Assembly (NCBI GenBank): GCA_937898675.1
Contig: CALEJB010000041.1
Location: 1 to 19,074 of the forward strand
DNA: 19,074 nucleotides
Direction of reading: 5' to 3'
Origin: an uncultured Prevotellaceae bacterium
GTDB lineage: Bacteria; Bacteroidota; Bacteroidia; Bacteroidales; Muribaculaceae
A program made the translations under genes and the position numbers. Each line of letters opens with the position of its first letter. Position 1 is the first letter of the stretch. Shown here one piece after another: positions 5,634-13,741 of the stretch. A model generated the notes under the pieces. That model did not search any database. It was given only the letters and a program-made list of their open reading frames with translations, and was not told the origin of the DNA.

Positions 5634-8540
5634 TCAGTATCCAAAGATGTCCTCGAGCGTGAGTCGGCGCACGGGGCCGATTTTCTCGAGCGACTCCATG
5701 TCGAGCTCGTTCTCGTTGCCCAGGATGAGGTAGCGGTAGGGCCTGCCGGCCATGCCGCGGCGCTCAAAGTCCACGATGTTGTCCAGCGTCAGGTTGGGCA
5801 GCGCTTTGTAAACGAGCGAGTTGATGTCATAGTCGATGCCCAGCTGCTGGGCCTGGATGTAACTGTTGAGCACGCTGCCGCGCACGGTGCGGCGCGAGGC
5901 CAGTTTCTTCATCAGCGACTCCTTGGCAAGGTCAAACGCCGCCTGGCTTTGGGGCATGTTGCCCACGATTTCGTTGAAGGCGTTGATGCAGTCCATCATT
6001 TTGTCGTTTTGGGTGATGATGTAGGTCATAGCATACTCGGGGTGTCCCAGTTTGCTGGGCTGGCGGTAGGCTGCCGCTGCCGAGTAGGCCAGGCCGCGCG
6101 CCTCGCGCATCTCCTGAAAGACGATGCCGTTCATGCCGCCGCCATAGTACTCGTTGAACATGTTCACCACGGGTGCGTGCTCGGGTGTCCATCGGGCGCC
6201 GTCGTTGGTGTACTGCACCAGGTAGATATTCTTGGCGTCGTAGGGGGCTATCCACACCTCGTTGGCGGCCACCTCCTGCTCCATGTAGGGCTGGCCTGCG
6301 GGGGCGGGGGCGAGGCGCTTGGCGGTCTTGTGGATTTTGTCCACCTGCGCGGTGAGCTCTTGCTGGCTCATGGGGCCAAAGTACATCACCTGGTGCTGGA
6401 TGCCGCTCAGGCCCTTGACCAGTTTGAGCAGGTCGGCGGGCCGGGTGTCGCGCATCTGCTGCTCGGACATGATGTCGGTGCTGCTGTTGCGCGGGCCGTA
6501 GAAGCCGTAGCTCATCAGGCGGCCAAAGCACTCGTCCTGGTTGGATTTGGCGTCGTTGCGCGCCTTGACCACGAGGTCCACCATGCCCTGGTAGGCCTCC
6601 TCATCGACCTTGGCGTTGGCCAGCAGGTCCTCGGCGAGGCGCATGGCCTGTGCCATGTTCTCGCTCAGGCCGCTCAGCGTCAGGTAGATGTTGTCGTCGC
6701 TCACCATGAACGACACGCTGCACGCCAGTTTGTACATCTGCTGCTTGAACTGTTGCACGGTCATCGACTTGGTGCCCAGATAGTCCAGATAGCCGAGGGC
6801 CGTCTCGTAGCGGTTGTCGGCGGTGTTGCCAAAGTCATACTTGTAGGTGAGGGTGAACAGGTCGTCGTCGGTGTTCTGCTTGTAGAGCAGGGGCAGGCCC
6901 TTGCCGGTCGAGGCCACGGTCATCTCCTTGCTGTAGTCCACAAACTGCGGCTGGATGGGGCTCACCTCCTCGGCCAGGATGCCGTTCAGGTAGGCGCTCT
7001 TCATGTCGCGGTTGGCGGGAATGGGGGTGATGGCGGGCTTATCAATCTTCTTGAGCGTGGTGTCCTCGCCCAGGCGCTTATAGACCACGGCATAGCCGTT
7101 GCCCAGGTGGCGGTTGGCAAAGTCCACGATGTCCTGCTTGGTGAGGTGGCTCATGCGCTCAATCTTGTGCACCTCCTGCTCCCAGGGGATGTTGTTGACA
7201 AAGGCGTCCACCATTTGGCTGGTGCGTGAGCGGTTGCTGTTCAGACCGCGCAGGTAGTCCAGCTTGGCGTTGTTGACCACGCTCACGAGCAGGTCGTCGT
7301 CAAAGTCGCCGCGCTTGAGCTTCTCGACCTCGGCGAGCATGAGGTCGCGCACCTCCTCCAGTGGCTGGCCCTCGATGGGGTAGCCGTAGGCCATGAGCAT
7401 CGAGTAGTCGTTGAGCGCCATGTCCCACACGCCGCACTGCATCACGCGCATGGGCTGGTTCAGGTTCAGGTCCATCAGGCCCGCCGTGCCGTTGCTCAGC
7501 ATGCCGCTGATGACGCTCAGCGTGTCGCACTGCAGCGAGCGGGCGCCGTCAAAGCGCCATGCCATGGCCATGAATTCGGCCTCCTGGCCCACCACGGTGG
7601 TGTCAACAGGGGCGGTCATGGGCGCAATGGGGGCGAACTCGGGGCGGGTGAGGGCCGTGTTGGGTTCCCAGTCGCCAAAGTACTTCTCCAGCGTGGCGAT
7701 GACCGCCTCGGGCTCGAAGTCGCCCGCCATGCAAATGGCCACGTTGTTGGGGCGGTAATAGTTGCTGAAGTAGTTCTTGATGTTGGTGATGGAGGGGTTC
7801 TTGAGGTGCTCCTGCGTGCCGATGGTGGTCTGCGTGCCGTAGGGGTGGCCGGGGAACAGCTTGGCGACGATGGCGTCAAAGTACTTGTCGTTGTCGCTGG
7901 CGATGCCCATGTTGTACTCCTCATACACGGTCTCCAGCTCGGTGTGGAAGCCGCGGATGACCATGTTCTTGAAGCGGTCGCTCTGGATGCGCGCCCAGCG
8001 GTCCACCTCGTTGGCGGGGATGTCCTCGGTGTAGCAGGTCACGTCATAGCTGGTGTAGGCGTTGGTACCTTGACCGCCGATGCCCGCCATGAGTTTGTCG
8101 TACTCGTTGGGGATGTTGTACTGCGCCGCCAGCTGCGAGATGCTGTCAATCTGGTGGTACAGCACCTTGCGCAGCGCGGGGTCGGCCACGCGGCGGTACT
8201 GCTCGTAGCGGGCCTCGATGCTGTCGAGCAGCGGGCGCTCGGCCTCGTAGTTGCTGGTGCCAAAGTGAGTGGTGCCCTTGAACATGATGTGCTCAAGATA
8301 GTGCGCCAGACCCGTGGTCTCGGCGGGGTCGTTGCGCGAGCCGGTGCGCACGGCAATGTGCGCCGTGATGCGCGGGCTCTGGTGGTTAACGCTCAAGAAC
8401 ACCTTGAGGCCGTTGCTCAGTGTGTACTCCTGTGTTGCCGTGGGGTCGCCGGGAACGGTCGCCGCCACATGGCCTTTGGCCGCCAGCCCAAGGCACACCC
8501 AGGCTGCCAGCATGGTCATCATGATTCTTGTGATTCTCAT
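5634..8540 (-). CDS. Exported M16 (pitrilysin/insulinase-family) zinc metallopeptidase
   Basis: A 968-residue two-halved M16 peptidase, the usual size for single-chain members, expected to degrade peptides in the periplasm or at the outer surface. Residues 1 to about 26 form a signal peptide (ATG at 8540). The inverted zinc motif HYLEH is at 80-84 (zinc ligands H80 and H84, catalytic base E83). The downstream acidic segment ELETVYEE (201-208) should supply the third ligand. An extra stretch at about 104-150 separates these more widely than in pitrilysin. The C-terminal half carries the substrate-binding hallmark REARGLAYS at 812-820. It is monocistronic, divergent from pnp, and ends in a strong hairpin terminator. 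Family membership is clear; the substrate cannot be read from sequence. Confidence 0.93.
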   Translation of the reverse strand: MRITRIMMTMLAAWVCLGLAAKGHVAATVPGDPTATQEYTLSNGLKVFLSVNHQSPRITAHIAVRTGSRNDPAETTGLAHYLEHIMFKGTTHFGTSNYEAERPLLDSIEARYEQYRRVADPALRKVLYHQIDSISQLAAQYNIPNEYDKLMAGIGGQGTNAYTSYDVTCYTEDIPANEVDRWARIQSDRFKNMVIRGFHTELETVYEEYNMGIASDNDKYFDAIVAKLFPGHPYGTQTTIGTQEHLKNPSITNIKNYFSNYYRPNNVAICMAGDFEPEAVIATLEKYFGDWEPNTALTRPEFAPIAPMTAPVDTTVVGQEAEFMAMAWRFDGARSLQCDTLSVISGMLSNGTAGLMDLNLNQPMRVMQCGVWDMALNDYSMLMAYGYPIEGQPLEEVRDLMLAEVEKLKRGDFDDDLLVSVVNNAKLDYLRGLNSNRSRTSQMVDAFVNNIPWEQEVHKIERMSHLTKQDIVDFANRHLGNGYAVVYKRLGEDTTLKKIDKPAITPIPANRDMKSAYLNGILAEEVSPIQPQFVDYSKEMTVASTGKGLPLLYKQNTDDDLFTLTYKYDFGNTADNRYETALGYLDYLGTKSMTVQQFKQQMYKLACSVSFMVSDDNIYLTLSGLSENMAQAMRLAEDLLANAKVDEEAYQGMVDLVVKARNDAKSNQDECFGRLMSYGFYGPRNSSTDIMSEQQMRDTRPADLLKLVKGLSGIQHQVMYFGPMSQQELTAQVDKIHKTAKRLAPAPAGQPYMEQEVAANEVWIAPYDAKNIYLVQYTNDGARWTPEHAPVVNMFNEYYGGGMNGIVFQEMREARGLAYSAAAAYRQPSKLGHPEYAMTYIITQNDKMMDCINAFNEIVGNMPQSQAAFDLAKESLMKKLASRRTVRGSVLNSYIQAQQLGIDYDINSLVYKALPNLTLDNIVDFERRGMAGRPYRYLILGNENELDMESLEKIGPVRRLTLEDIFGY

Positions 8541-8584
8541 TGTTGTAGTTGTTTATGGATAGTGATAATGATATTTTTCTATTG

Positions 8585-8618
8585 CAAAGGTAATCATTTT
8601 TTCACAACATTGCACAAA
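8585..8618 (-). promoter_or_regulatory. Probable promoter of the M16 peptidase gene
   Basis: The minus strand shows TACCTTTG at 8585-8592 (-7) and TTTG at 8615-8618 (-33), separated by 22 nt, slightly longer than the usual 19-21. The start codon at 8540 is about 45 nt downstream. Confidence 0.5.
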
Positions 8619-8623
8619 AGGGG

Positions 8624-8636
8624 GGCAATAGTTGCC
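8624..8636. other. Short inverted repeat between divergent promoters
   Basis: ggcaa-tag-ttgcc lies between the back-to-back promoters of the M16 peptidase and pnp and overlaps the pnp -33 box. It could be an operator, but five-base arms can arise by chance. Confidence 0.25.
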
Positions 8637-8664
8637 ACTATGTGGAAAATAATGTGTACCTTTG
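8632..8664 (+). promoter_or_regulatory. Probable promoter of pnp
   Basis: TTG at 8632-8634 (-33 region) and TACCTTTG at 8657-8664 (-7), separated by 22 nt. Transcription would begin around 8670, which excludes any start codon upstream of 8698 and leaves a leader of about 25-30 nt. Confidence 0.6.
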
Positions 8665-8697
8665 CCCGATTTTTATAATTTTATCGTAATATTTCTT

Positions 8698-10971
8698 ATG
8701 ACACCTACTACTAAAACCATCGTGCTGAGTGACGGACGCGAAATCACTCTGCAGACAGGAAAGCTTGCTGAGCAAGCCGATGGAGCTGTTGAATTGAGGC
8801 TGAACAACACCATGTTGCTCGCCACCGTATGCTCGGCCAAGGAGGCCGACGAGGGCGTGGACTTCATGCCCCTCACTGTTGAATACAAGGAGAAGTTCTC
8901 GGCCTTTGGCCGCTTCCCCGGCGGCTTTACGCGCCGCGAGGGCCGCGCCTCGGACTACGAGGTGCTGACCGCACGCCTGGTGGACCGCGTCCTCAGGCCT
9001 TTGTTCCCCGCTAACTATCACGCCAACACCATCGTGCACATCATCATGTTCTCGAGTGACGGCGTGGACGCTCCCGATGCACTGGCAGGCCTCGCAGCCT
9101 CGGCAGCCATCGCAGTGAGCGATGTACCCTTCGAGGAGCCCATTGCCGAGGTGCGCGTTGCACGCGTCAACGGCGAATTCGTTATCGACCCGACGTTTGA
9201 GCAGATTGAACAGGCTGACATGGAATTGATGGTAGGTGCGACTTATGACAATATTATGATGGTCGAGGGCGAGATGGACGAAGTGAGCGAGGATGACCTC
9301 ATTGCCGCCCTCAAGGCTGCCCACGAGGCCATCAAGCCCATGTGCCTCGTCCAGAAGGAACTGGCCAGGGAACTCGGCGTTGTCAAGCGCGAGTACTGCC
9401 ACGAGGTGGACGACGAGGAAATCCACGAGCGCGTGCGCCAGGAGATTTATCCCAAGTGCTACGCTGTTGCCCAGGCCGGCAAGGCCGACAAGCAGTGGCG
9501 CAACGAGCAGTTCCAAAAGGCGTTTGACGACTTCATGGAGACCATCCCCGAGGAGGAGCGCGAGGAGAAGACCCCGATGATCACCCGCTACTACAACGAG
9601 GTTCAGCGCGACGCCGTGCGCCGTTGCATCCTCGACGAGCACATCCGCCTCGACGGACGCAAGACCAACGAGATCCGCCCCATCCTGTGCGAGCCCGACT
9701 ACCTGCCTTATCCCCACGGCTCGGCGCTGTTCAAGCGCGGCGAGACCCAGGCGCTGGCAACCGTCACCCTGGGCACCAAGGACGACGAGAAACTCGTTGA
9801 CGACGTGCTGCGCCACGAGAACGAGCGTTTCCTGCTCCACTACAACTTCCCCGCCTTCTCGACCGGCGAGGCCCGCGCGCCGCGCGGCGTCAGCCGCCGC
9901 GAGATTGGCCACGGCAACCTGGCACACCGCGCCCTCAAGCGCATGATTCCCGAGGACAACCCCTACTGCATACGCATCGTGAGCGAAATCCTGAGCAGCA
10001 ACGGCTCGTCGTCGATGGCTACCGTGTGCGCCGGCTGCATGGCACTGCTCGACGCGGGCGTGAAGCTCAAAAAGCCTGTTGCCGGCATCGCCATGGGACT
10101 GATTACCGACGAGGGCAACGTCAAGCACGCCGTGCTGAGCGACATCCTGGGTGACGAAGACCACCTGGGCGACATGGACTTCAAGGTGACGGGCACCGCC
10201 GACGGCATCACCGCCACCCAGATGGACATCAAGTGCGACGGTCTGCCCTACGAGATTCTCGAGCAGGCGCTGCACCAGGCCAAGGAAGGCCGTCTCCACA
10301 TCCTCGGCCTCATCAACGAGGCCATCCCCGCTCCGCGCGAGGACTACAAGCCCCATGTACCCCGCATCGTCACCATGGTCATCGACAAGGAGTTCATTGG
10401 CGCTGTTATCGGCAAGGGCGGTGAGGTTATCCAAGGTCTGCAGGAAGAGACCGGTACCACCATCAGTATCGACGAGGTTGACGGCAAGGGCATCATCGAG
10501 ATTGCTGCCGCCAACAAGGAGAGCATCGAGGCTGCCGTTGAGCGCATCAAGGCCATCACCGCAGTTCCCGAGGAGGGCGCTGTTTACACCGGCAAGGTGG
10601 TCAGCATCCTCGAGTTCGGCGCTTTCGTTGAGTTCATGGCTGGCCGCGACGGCCTGCTGCACATCAGCGAAATCAGCTGGGACCGCCTCGAGAGCATGGA
10701 GGCCAGCGGCCTGCACGAGGGCGACGAGGTCACCGTCAAGCTCATCGAGATTGACAAGAAGACCGGCAAGTTCCGTCTGTCGATGCGCGCACTGCAGGAC
10801 AAGCCCGAGGGCTACGAGGAGCGCCGCCAGGAGCGCCGTCCCCGCAACGACCGTGACCGTGGCCCGCGTGGCGACCGTGGTCCCCGCAACGACCGTGACC
10901 GTGGCCCCCGCCGCGACCGTGGTCCCCGCCGCGACCGCAACGACCGCAACGACCGCCGCGACGACGAGTAA
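8698..10971 (+). CDS. pnp: Polyribonucleotide nucleotidyltransferase (PNPase)
   Basis: Phosphorolytic 3'-5' exoribonuclease that degrades RNA to nucleoside diphosphates in the cytoplasm. The 757-residue product has the full family order. The first RNase PH domain (about 10-140) includes the FGRFPGGFTRREGR loop (70-83). The helical linker follows. The second RNase PH domain (about 310-545) includes GSSSMATVCAG (436-446) and the active-site acids in SDILGDEDHLGDMD (481-494, D486 and D492). A KH domain has the loop IGKGG (571-575), and an S1 domain spans about 626-698. Past S1 the protein continues about 57 residues beyond the usual end as an Arg/Asp-rich tail containing three 14-residue units. 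ATG at 8698 is chosen over an in-frame TTG at 8662, because that TTG lies inside the promoter -7 box. Confidence 0.97.
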   Translation: MTPTTKTIVLSDGREITLQTGKLAEQADGAVELRLNNTMLLATVCSAKEADEGVDFMPLTVEYKEKFSAFGRFPGGFTRREGRASDYEVLTARLVDRVLRPLFPANYHANTIVHIIMFSSDGVDAPDALAGLAASAAIAVSDVPFEEPIAEVRVARVNGEFVIDPTFEQIEQADMELMVGATYDNIMMVEGEMDEVSEDDLIAALKAAHEAIKPMCLVQKELARELGVVKREYCHEVDDEEIHERVRQEIYPKCYAVAQAGKADKQWRNEQFQKAFDDFMETIPEEEREEKTPMITRYYNEVQRDAVRRCILDEHIRLDGRKTNEIRPILCEPDYLPYPHGSALFKRGETQALATVTLGTKDDEKLVDDVLRHENERFLLHYNFPAFSTGEARAPRGVSRREIGHGNLAHRALKRMIPEDNPYCIRIVSEILSSNGSSSMATVCAGCMALLDAGVKLKKPVAGIAMGLITDEGNVKHAVLSDILGDEDHLGDMDFKVTGTADGITATQMDIKCDGLPYEILEQALHQAKEGRLHILGLINEAIPAPREDYKPHVPRIVTMVIDKEFIGAVIGKGGEVIQGLQEETGTTISIDEVDGKGIIEIAAANKESIEAAVERIKAITAVPEEGAVYTGKVVSILEFGAFVEFMAGRDGLLHISEISWDRLESMEASGLHEGDEVTVKLIEIDKKTGKFRLSMRALQDKPEGYEERRQERRPRNDRDRGPRGDRGPRNDRDRGPRRDRGPRRDRNDRNDRRDDE
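10843..10968 (+). repeat. Three 42-bp coding repeats at the 3' end of pnp
   Basis: Units 10843-10884, 10885-10926 and 10927-10968 encode RNDRDRGPRGDRGP, RNDRDRGPRRDRGP and the diverged RRDRNDRNDRRDDE, ending exactly at the stop codon. The first two are nearly identical in DNA, so unit number could change by slippage or recombination without changing frame. Confidence 0.8.
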
Positions 10972-11016
10972 CATCCGCGAAACATAATCCCCGCGACCAG
11001 CACGGGACACCATCCC

Positions 11017-11064
11017 AACAAGCAAGGCGACCAGGCTCAACCCCCGGCCGCCTTGCCGCTTGTT
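11017..11064 (+). terminator. Candidate pnp terminator hairpin
   Basis: Arms aacaagcaaggcg and cgccttgccgcttgtt pair with a small bulge around a loop rich in C, 45 nt after the pnp stop. No clear T-tract follows, so termination efficiency is uncertain. Confidence 0.4.
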
Positions 11065-11097
11065 GCAGGGGGGCATGAAAAAATTGTCGCGCCAAAA

Positions 11098-11129
11098 TTT
11101 GCTTTTCACAGCAATAGTTCCTAACTTTG
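11098..11129 (+). promoter_or_regulatory. Bacteroidetes-type promoter of the 170-residue exported protein
   Basis: TTTG at 11098-11101, exactly 20 nt, then TAACTTTG at 11122-11129: a close match to the Bacteroidetes consensus. The start codon at 11153 is about 23 nt downstream, which rules out the in-frame ATGs further upstream. Confidence 0.75.
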
Positions 11130-11152
11130 CCAAAATCCAAAAATTATTGCTG

Positions 11153-11665
11153 ATGAAAAAATTGTTCCTGATATTGGCGCTGTTGCTGCCCGTGGTGGCG
11201 GTGAGCGCGCGCGGCGAGGATGCCGATGTGATAAAAATCCGCGAAATCTACCAGGCCGCGCAGGCCCAGATTGCCATGGGCAACGACGAGGTGCAGGCGC
11301 GCAACATGCTCGAGACCCACGCCCAGTACATGATTCCCGGCTGCGGACCCACCGACGAGGTGGTGCGGTGCTACTTCAGGCTCGACTGCGGCGACGAGGG
11401 CGAGGTGACCTACCAGCCCTATTTCATCACGCGCTCGCGCAATGTGGCCGTGCGCCAGTACTATGAGGAGTACCTCTTCAGTCCCGAGGGCATGCTTGTG
11501 TTCTTCTACGAGAAATCGGGCGACGCCGAGGTGCGCTATTACTGGTGTGACGATGGCCTCGTCATCGTGGGCGGCGGCGAGTGGCTCACCGACGCCGACC
11601 ACGCCTACAGCGACGCCGTGACCATGCAACTCAGTTACGCCATGCTCATGAACCGCCGCCAGTAG
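11153..11665 (+). CDS. Small exported protein of unknown function
   Basis: 170 residues. I do not recognise a family. The N-terminus MKKLFLILALLLPVVAVSA is a clear signal peptide (cleavage near residue 19-20), so the protein is periplasmic or secreted. The mature part starts with a helical stretch (ADVIKIREIYQAAQAQI), has three cysteines (in PGCGP, LDCGDEG and YYWCDDG), and is otherwise beta-rich and aromatic (YFRLDCG, YFITRSRN, YEEYLFSPEG, VFFYEKSG). That suggests a compact domain of about 130 residues. Some of these cysteines could form a disulphide. It has its own promoter and lies 72 nt before the nucleoside-hydrolase-like lipoprotein gene on the same strand, with a short GC hairpin between. 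An in-frame upstream extension to 11060 is rejected because it spans the promoter. Confidence 0.8.
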   Translation: MKKLFLILALLLPVVAVSARGEDADVIKIREIYQAAQAQIAMGNDEVQARNMLETHAQYMIPGCGPTDEVVRCYFRLDCGDEGEVTYQPYFITRSRNVAVRQYYEEYLFSPEGMLVFFYEKSGDAEVRYYWCDDGLVIVGGGEWLTDADHAYSDAVTMQLSYAMLMNRRQ

Positions 11666-11672
11666 CGGCATC

Positions 11673-11687
11673 GGCCGCTGGGCGGCC
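11673..11687 (+). terminator. GC hairpin after the small exported protein gene
   Basis: ggccgc-tgg-gcggcc begins 8 nt after the stop codon at 11663-11665. The stem is perfect but no T-tract follows, so it may be a weak terminator, an RNA-stability hairpin, or an attenuator ahead of the next gene. Confidence 0.3.
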
Positions 11688-11737
11688 TGCAACTTACTGC
11701 AAACCAGTTAACCATCACCCTATAAATATCATTGATT

Positions 11738-13684
11738 ATGAAAAAGTCCTTTTCTTTCCGCCTCCTTGCCTTGATGCTGGCTGTGCCCATGCTGTCAGGA
11801 CTGGTGTCGTGCAAGACGACGACAGCAATCCAGCAAACGCCCGTTGTCCAGACCGCCCCGCAGGCCACGCCGGCCATTCCGCTGATTCTGGACAGTGACT
11901 TCGGCAGTTCGACCGACGACCTGTTTGCCCTGATGATGCTCAACCACTACATCGACGACGGCCGTGTGGACCTCATGGGAGTGGTGGTGGATCGCGAGGG
12001 AGACAAGAACGCCCAGTTGGTCGATGTGTTCAACACCTATTATGGCCACCCCGACATCCCCATCGGGCTGGAGCGCAACGGCGTGAAGAACCCGCGCTGC
12101 TTTATCCCCTACAACGGCATCTGCGACCTCACCGATGCCAACGGCGAGCCGATGTTCAAGCACACCCAGGACATCGGCGCGCTGCCCGACGGCTACAAAC
12201 TGTACCGCAAACTCTTGAGCCAGGCCGAGGACAAATCGGTTGTGGTGGTGGCCATCGGCTTTGTCACCACGCTGGCCGAACTGTTCCAGTCGGGCCCCGA
12301 CGAGTACAGCAGCCTCAACGGCGTGGACCTGTTCGGCAAAAAGGTGAAGTCGGTCTATATCCAGTCGGGCCGCTTCGAGAGCGGCGACAGCCTGTCGGGC
12401 TACAACATGCGCGCCGCCAGCCGCCAGAGCGCCGTCTTCTACGACAACCTGCCGCACTCGGTCGACATCGTCATGTCGCCCAGCAATGTCGGCGACATGA
12501 TGGACTATGCCCCCAGCGATGTGCTCGTTGACCTCTCAACGGTGGAGATGAACCCCATCAAGGCCGTTTACACCAACTACACCTGCGACACGGGCCAGCG
12601 CATGTGGGATGTGAACTGCCTGCTCAACGCCGTGCTGGGCGACGAGGCCTACAATCTGTCGCCCAGGGGCTATGTCACCTTTGTGGACAAGGGCGAGGAG
12701 TCGATGATGCTCTTTGACCAGGACCCCAACGGCAATGCCCGCTATCAACTGCCCGGCGACACCTATTATGCCGAGGAGAAACTGATGGAAATCCGCCGCA
12801 ACACGCGCGTGGCCGTCAATCCCGCCCCCTATACCATCGAGGCGCCGCAGCCCCAGTTGACCAAGCACGAGGCCGCCGTGTGGGCGCAGAACCGCCTCAC
12901 GCAACTGGTGGACAAGTACATGGGCAGCGCGGGCAACTCGCTCGACCCCGATGCCGTGCGCATGCTGTTCCGCCCGCTGGGCTTCACCGGCCCCAACTAC
13001 ATCGACTACAAGGAGGCCGAGGACATCGTCGTCAATGCGGTGTATGACCGCATGCTGCAAAAGGCCATCCGCAGCGGCAAAAAGGACCTGGTCATCGTCA
13101 CCGGGCCCCCCGCTTGCGGCAAGACGACTGCCGTGGCTGCCCTCAACCTCAAGAAGGCCGGACTCATCTACGACGCCGCGCTCACGGGCGAGAACGCCCT
13201 GGCCGATGTCATCAGCCGCGCCCAGGCTGCCGGCATGGAGAAAATCACCGTCGTGCCCGTCTATAACGACATCCTCACTTGCTACAAGAACAGCATCGAC
13301 CGCGGCAACCGCACTTGGCGCTACACCGCGCTGGAACAGATGGTGAATGCCTTTGCCGACAACATCGGCAAGTTGGAAGCCATCCGCAAGGCCTTCCCCG
13401 ATGTGGAGATTCTGCCCGTTGACTGCTCGGGCAACCAGGGCGTGCACCGCGTGGGCATCGACGATGCCATGAAGTGGAACTACCAGGTGAGTGACGACCA
13501 ACTCAACAGCCTGTACACCTATCTGTTGGGCCTCGTTGACAACAACGAGATTGAGGCCAACTCGCTGTTGGCGGTCACGGGCGACCTCAACGCCATCCCC
13601 ACCGACAACGCCGCCAACAAGGCCCTCGCCGCCGCCATCAGCGACAAGGTGTCCGAAATCCTCCGCGCCTTCCGCCTGAGGTAA
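11738..13684 (+). CDS. Lipoprotein: nucleoside-hydrolase-like domain fused to a P-loop kinase-like domain
   Basis: 648 residues. A lipoprotein signal ends in GLVSC (lipidated C25), so the protein should sit outside the cytoplasm; no acidic surface-export motif follows C25. Residues about 47-345 resemble inosine/uridine-type nucleoside hydrolases. They show a calcium-site motif DSDFGSSTDD (52-61, two residues longer than the classic DxDxGxDD), VVVVAIGFVTTLAEL (168-182), YNMRAA (222-227), and WDVNCLLNAV (290-299), where Trp precedes the Asp in place of the usual His. Residues about 448-600 hold a second domain with a Walker A loop, GPPACGKTT (456-464), and a zeta-toxin-like layout (GLIYDAAL, then a conserved RAQAAGMEKITVVPVY region). 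A P-loop enzyme outside the cytoplasm is puzzling because ATP is scarce there. The transglutaminase-like gene follows after 48 nt. The start is ATG 11738, not the TTG two codons upstream. The first domain is fairly sure; kinase type is tentative. Confidence 0.8.
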   Translation: MKKSFSFRLLALMLAVPMLSGLVSCKTTTAIQQTPVVQTAPQATPAIPLILDSDFGSSTDDLFALMMLNHYIDDGRVDLMGVVVDREGDKNAQLVDVFNTYYGHPDIPIGLERNGVKNPRCFIPYNGICDLTDANGEPMFKHTQDIGALPDGYKLYRKLLSQAEDKSVVVVAIGFVTTLAELFQSGPDEYSSLNGVDLFGKKVKSVYIQSGRFESGDSLSGYNMRAASRQSAVFYDNLPHSVDIVMSPSNVGDMMDYAPSDVLVDLSTVEMNPIKAVYTNYTCDTGQRMWDVNCLLNAVLGDEAYNLSPRGYVTFVDKGEESMMLFDQDPNGNARYQLPGDTYYAEEKLMEIRRNTRVAVNPAPYTIEAPQPQLTKHEAAVWAQNRLTQLVDKYMGSAGNSLDPDAVRMLFRPLGFTGPNYIDYKEAEDIVVNAVYDRMLQKAIRSGKKDLVIVTGPPACGKTTAVAALNLKKAGLIYDAALTGENALADVISRAQAAGMEKITVVPVYNDILTCYKNSIDRGNRTWRYTALEQMVNAFADNIGKLEAIRKAFPDVEILPVDCSGNQGVHRVGIDDAMKWNYQVSDDQLNSLYTYLLGLVDNNEIEANSLLAVTGDLNAIPTDNAANKALAAAISDKVSEILRAFRLR

Positions 13685-13709
13685 CGGCAGATGCAAATCT
13701 GATACTATA

Positions 13710-13741
13710 ATAATAATGAAACAGAAATAATAATGAAACAG
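13710..13741 (+). repeat. 17-bp-period tandem duplication of a start-codon region
   Basis: ataataatgaaacag occurs at 13710-13724 and again at 13727-13741. The second copy contains the start codon of the transglutaminase-like gene (13733). The first makes a four-codon reading frame, ATG AAA CAG AAA TAA, ending 2 nt before the true start. The offset of 17 puts the two ATGs in different frames. Confidence 0.8.

Noticed and set aside
5331..5662. Short open frames of 73 and 84 codons in the GC-rich repeat island
   Set aside because: They are Arg/Cys/Ala-rich translations of repeated DNA with no start context; one also runs into the M16 terminator and gene end.
8662..8697. Upstream TTG start for pnp adding 12 residues
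   Set aside because: The TTG lies inside the -7 promoter box, and the ATG at 8698 begins the conserved PNPase N-terminus.
8638..11133. 831-codon open frame antisense to all of pnp, and similar long antisense frames (e.g. 15294-17474 plus, 12536-14572 minus, 5604-7229 plus, 1932-3293 plus)
   Set aside because: Each lies opposite a clearly conserved gene. GC-rich third positions in the sense gene remove stop codons from the mirror frame. The translations are low-complexity Val/Ala/Gly/His-rich and match no family.
11060..11152. Upstream ATGs extending the small exported protein by 31 residues
   Set aside because: The extension runs across a near-perfect promoter and would bury the signal peptide.
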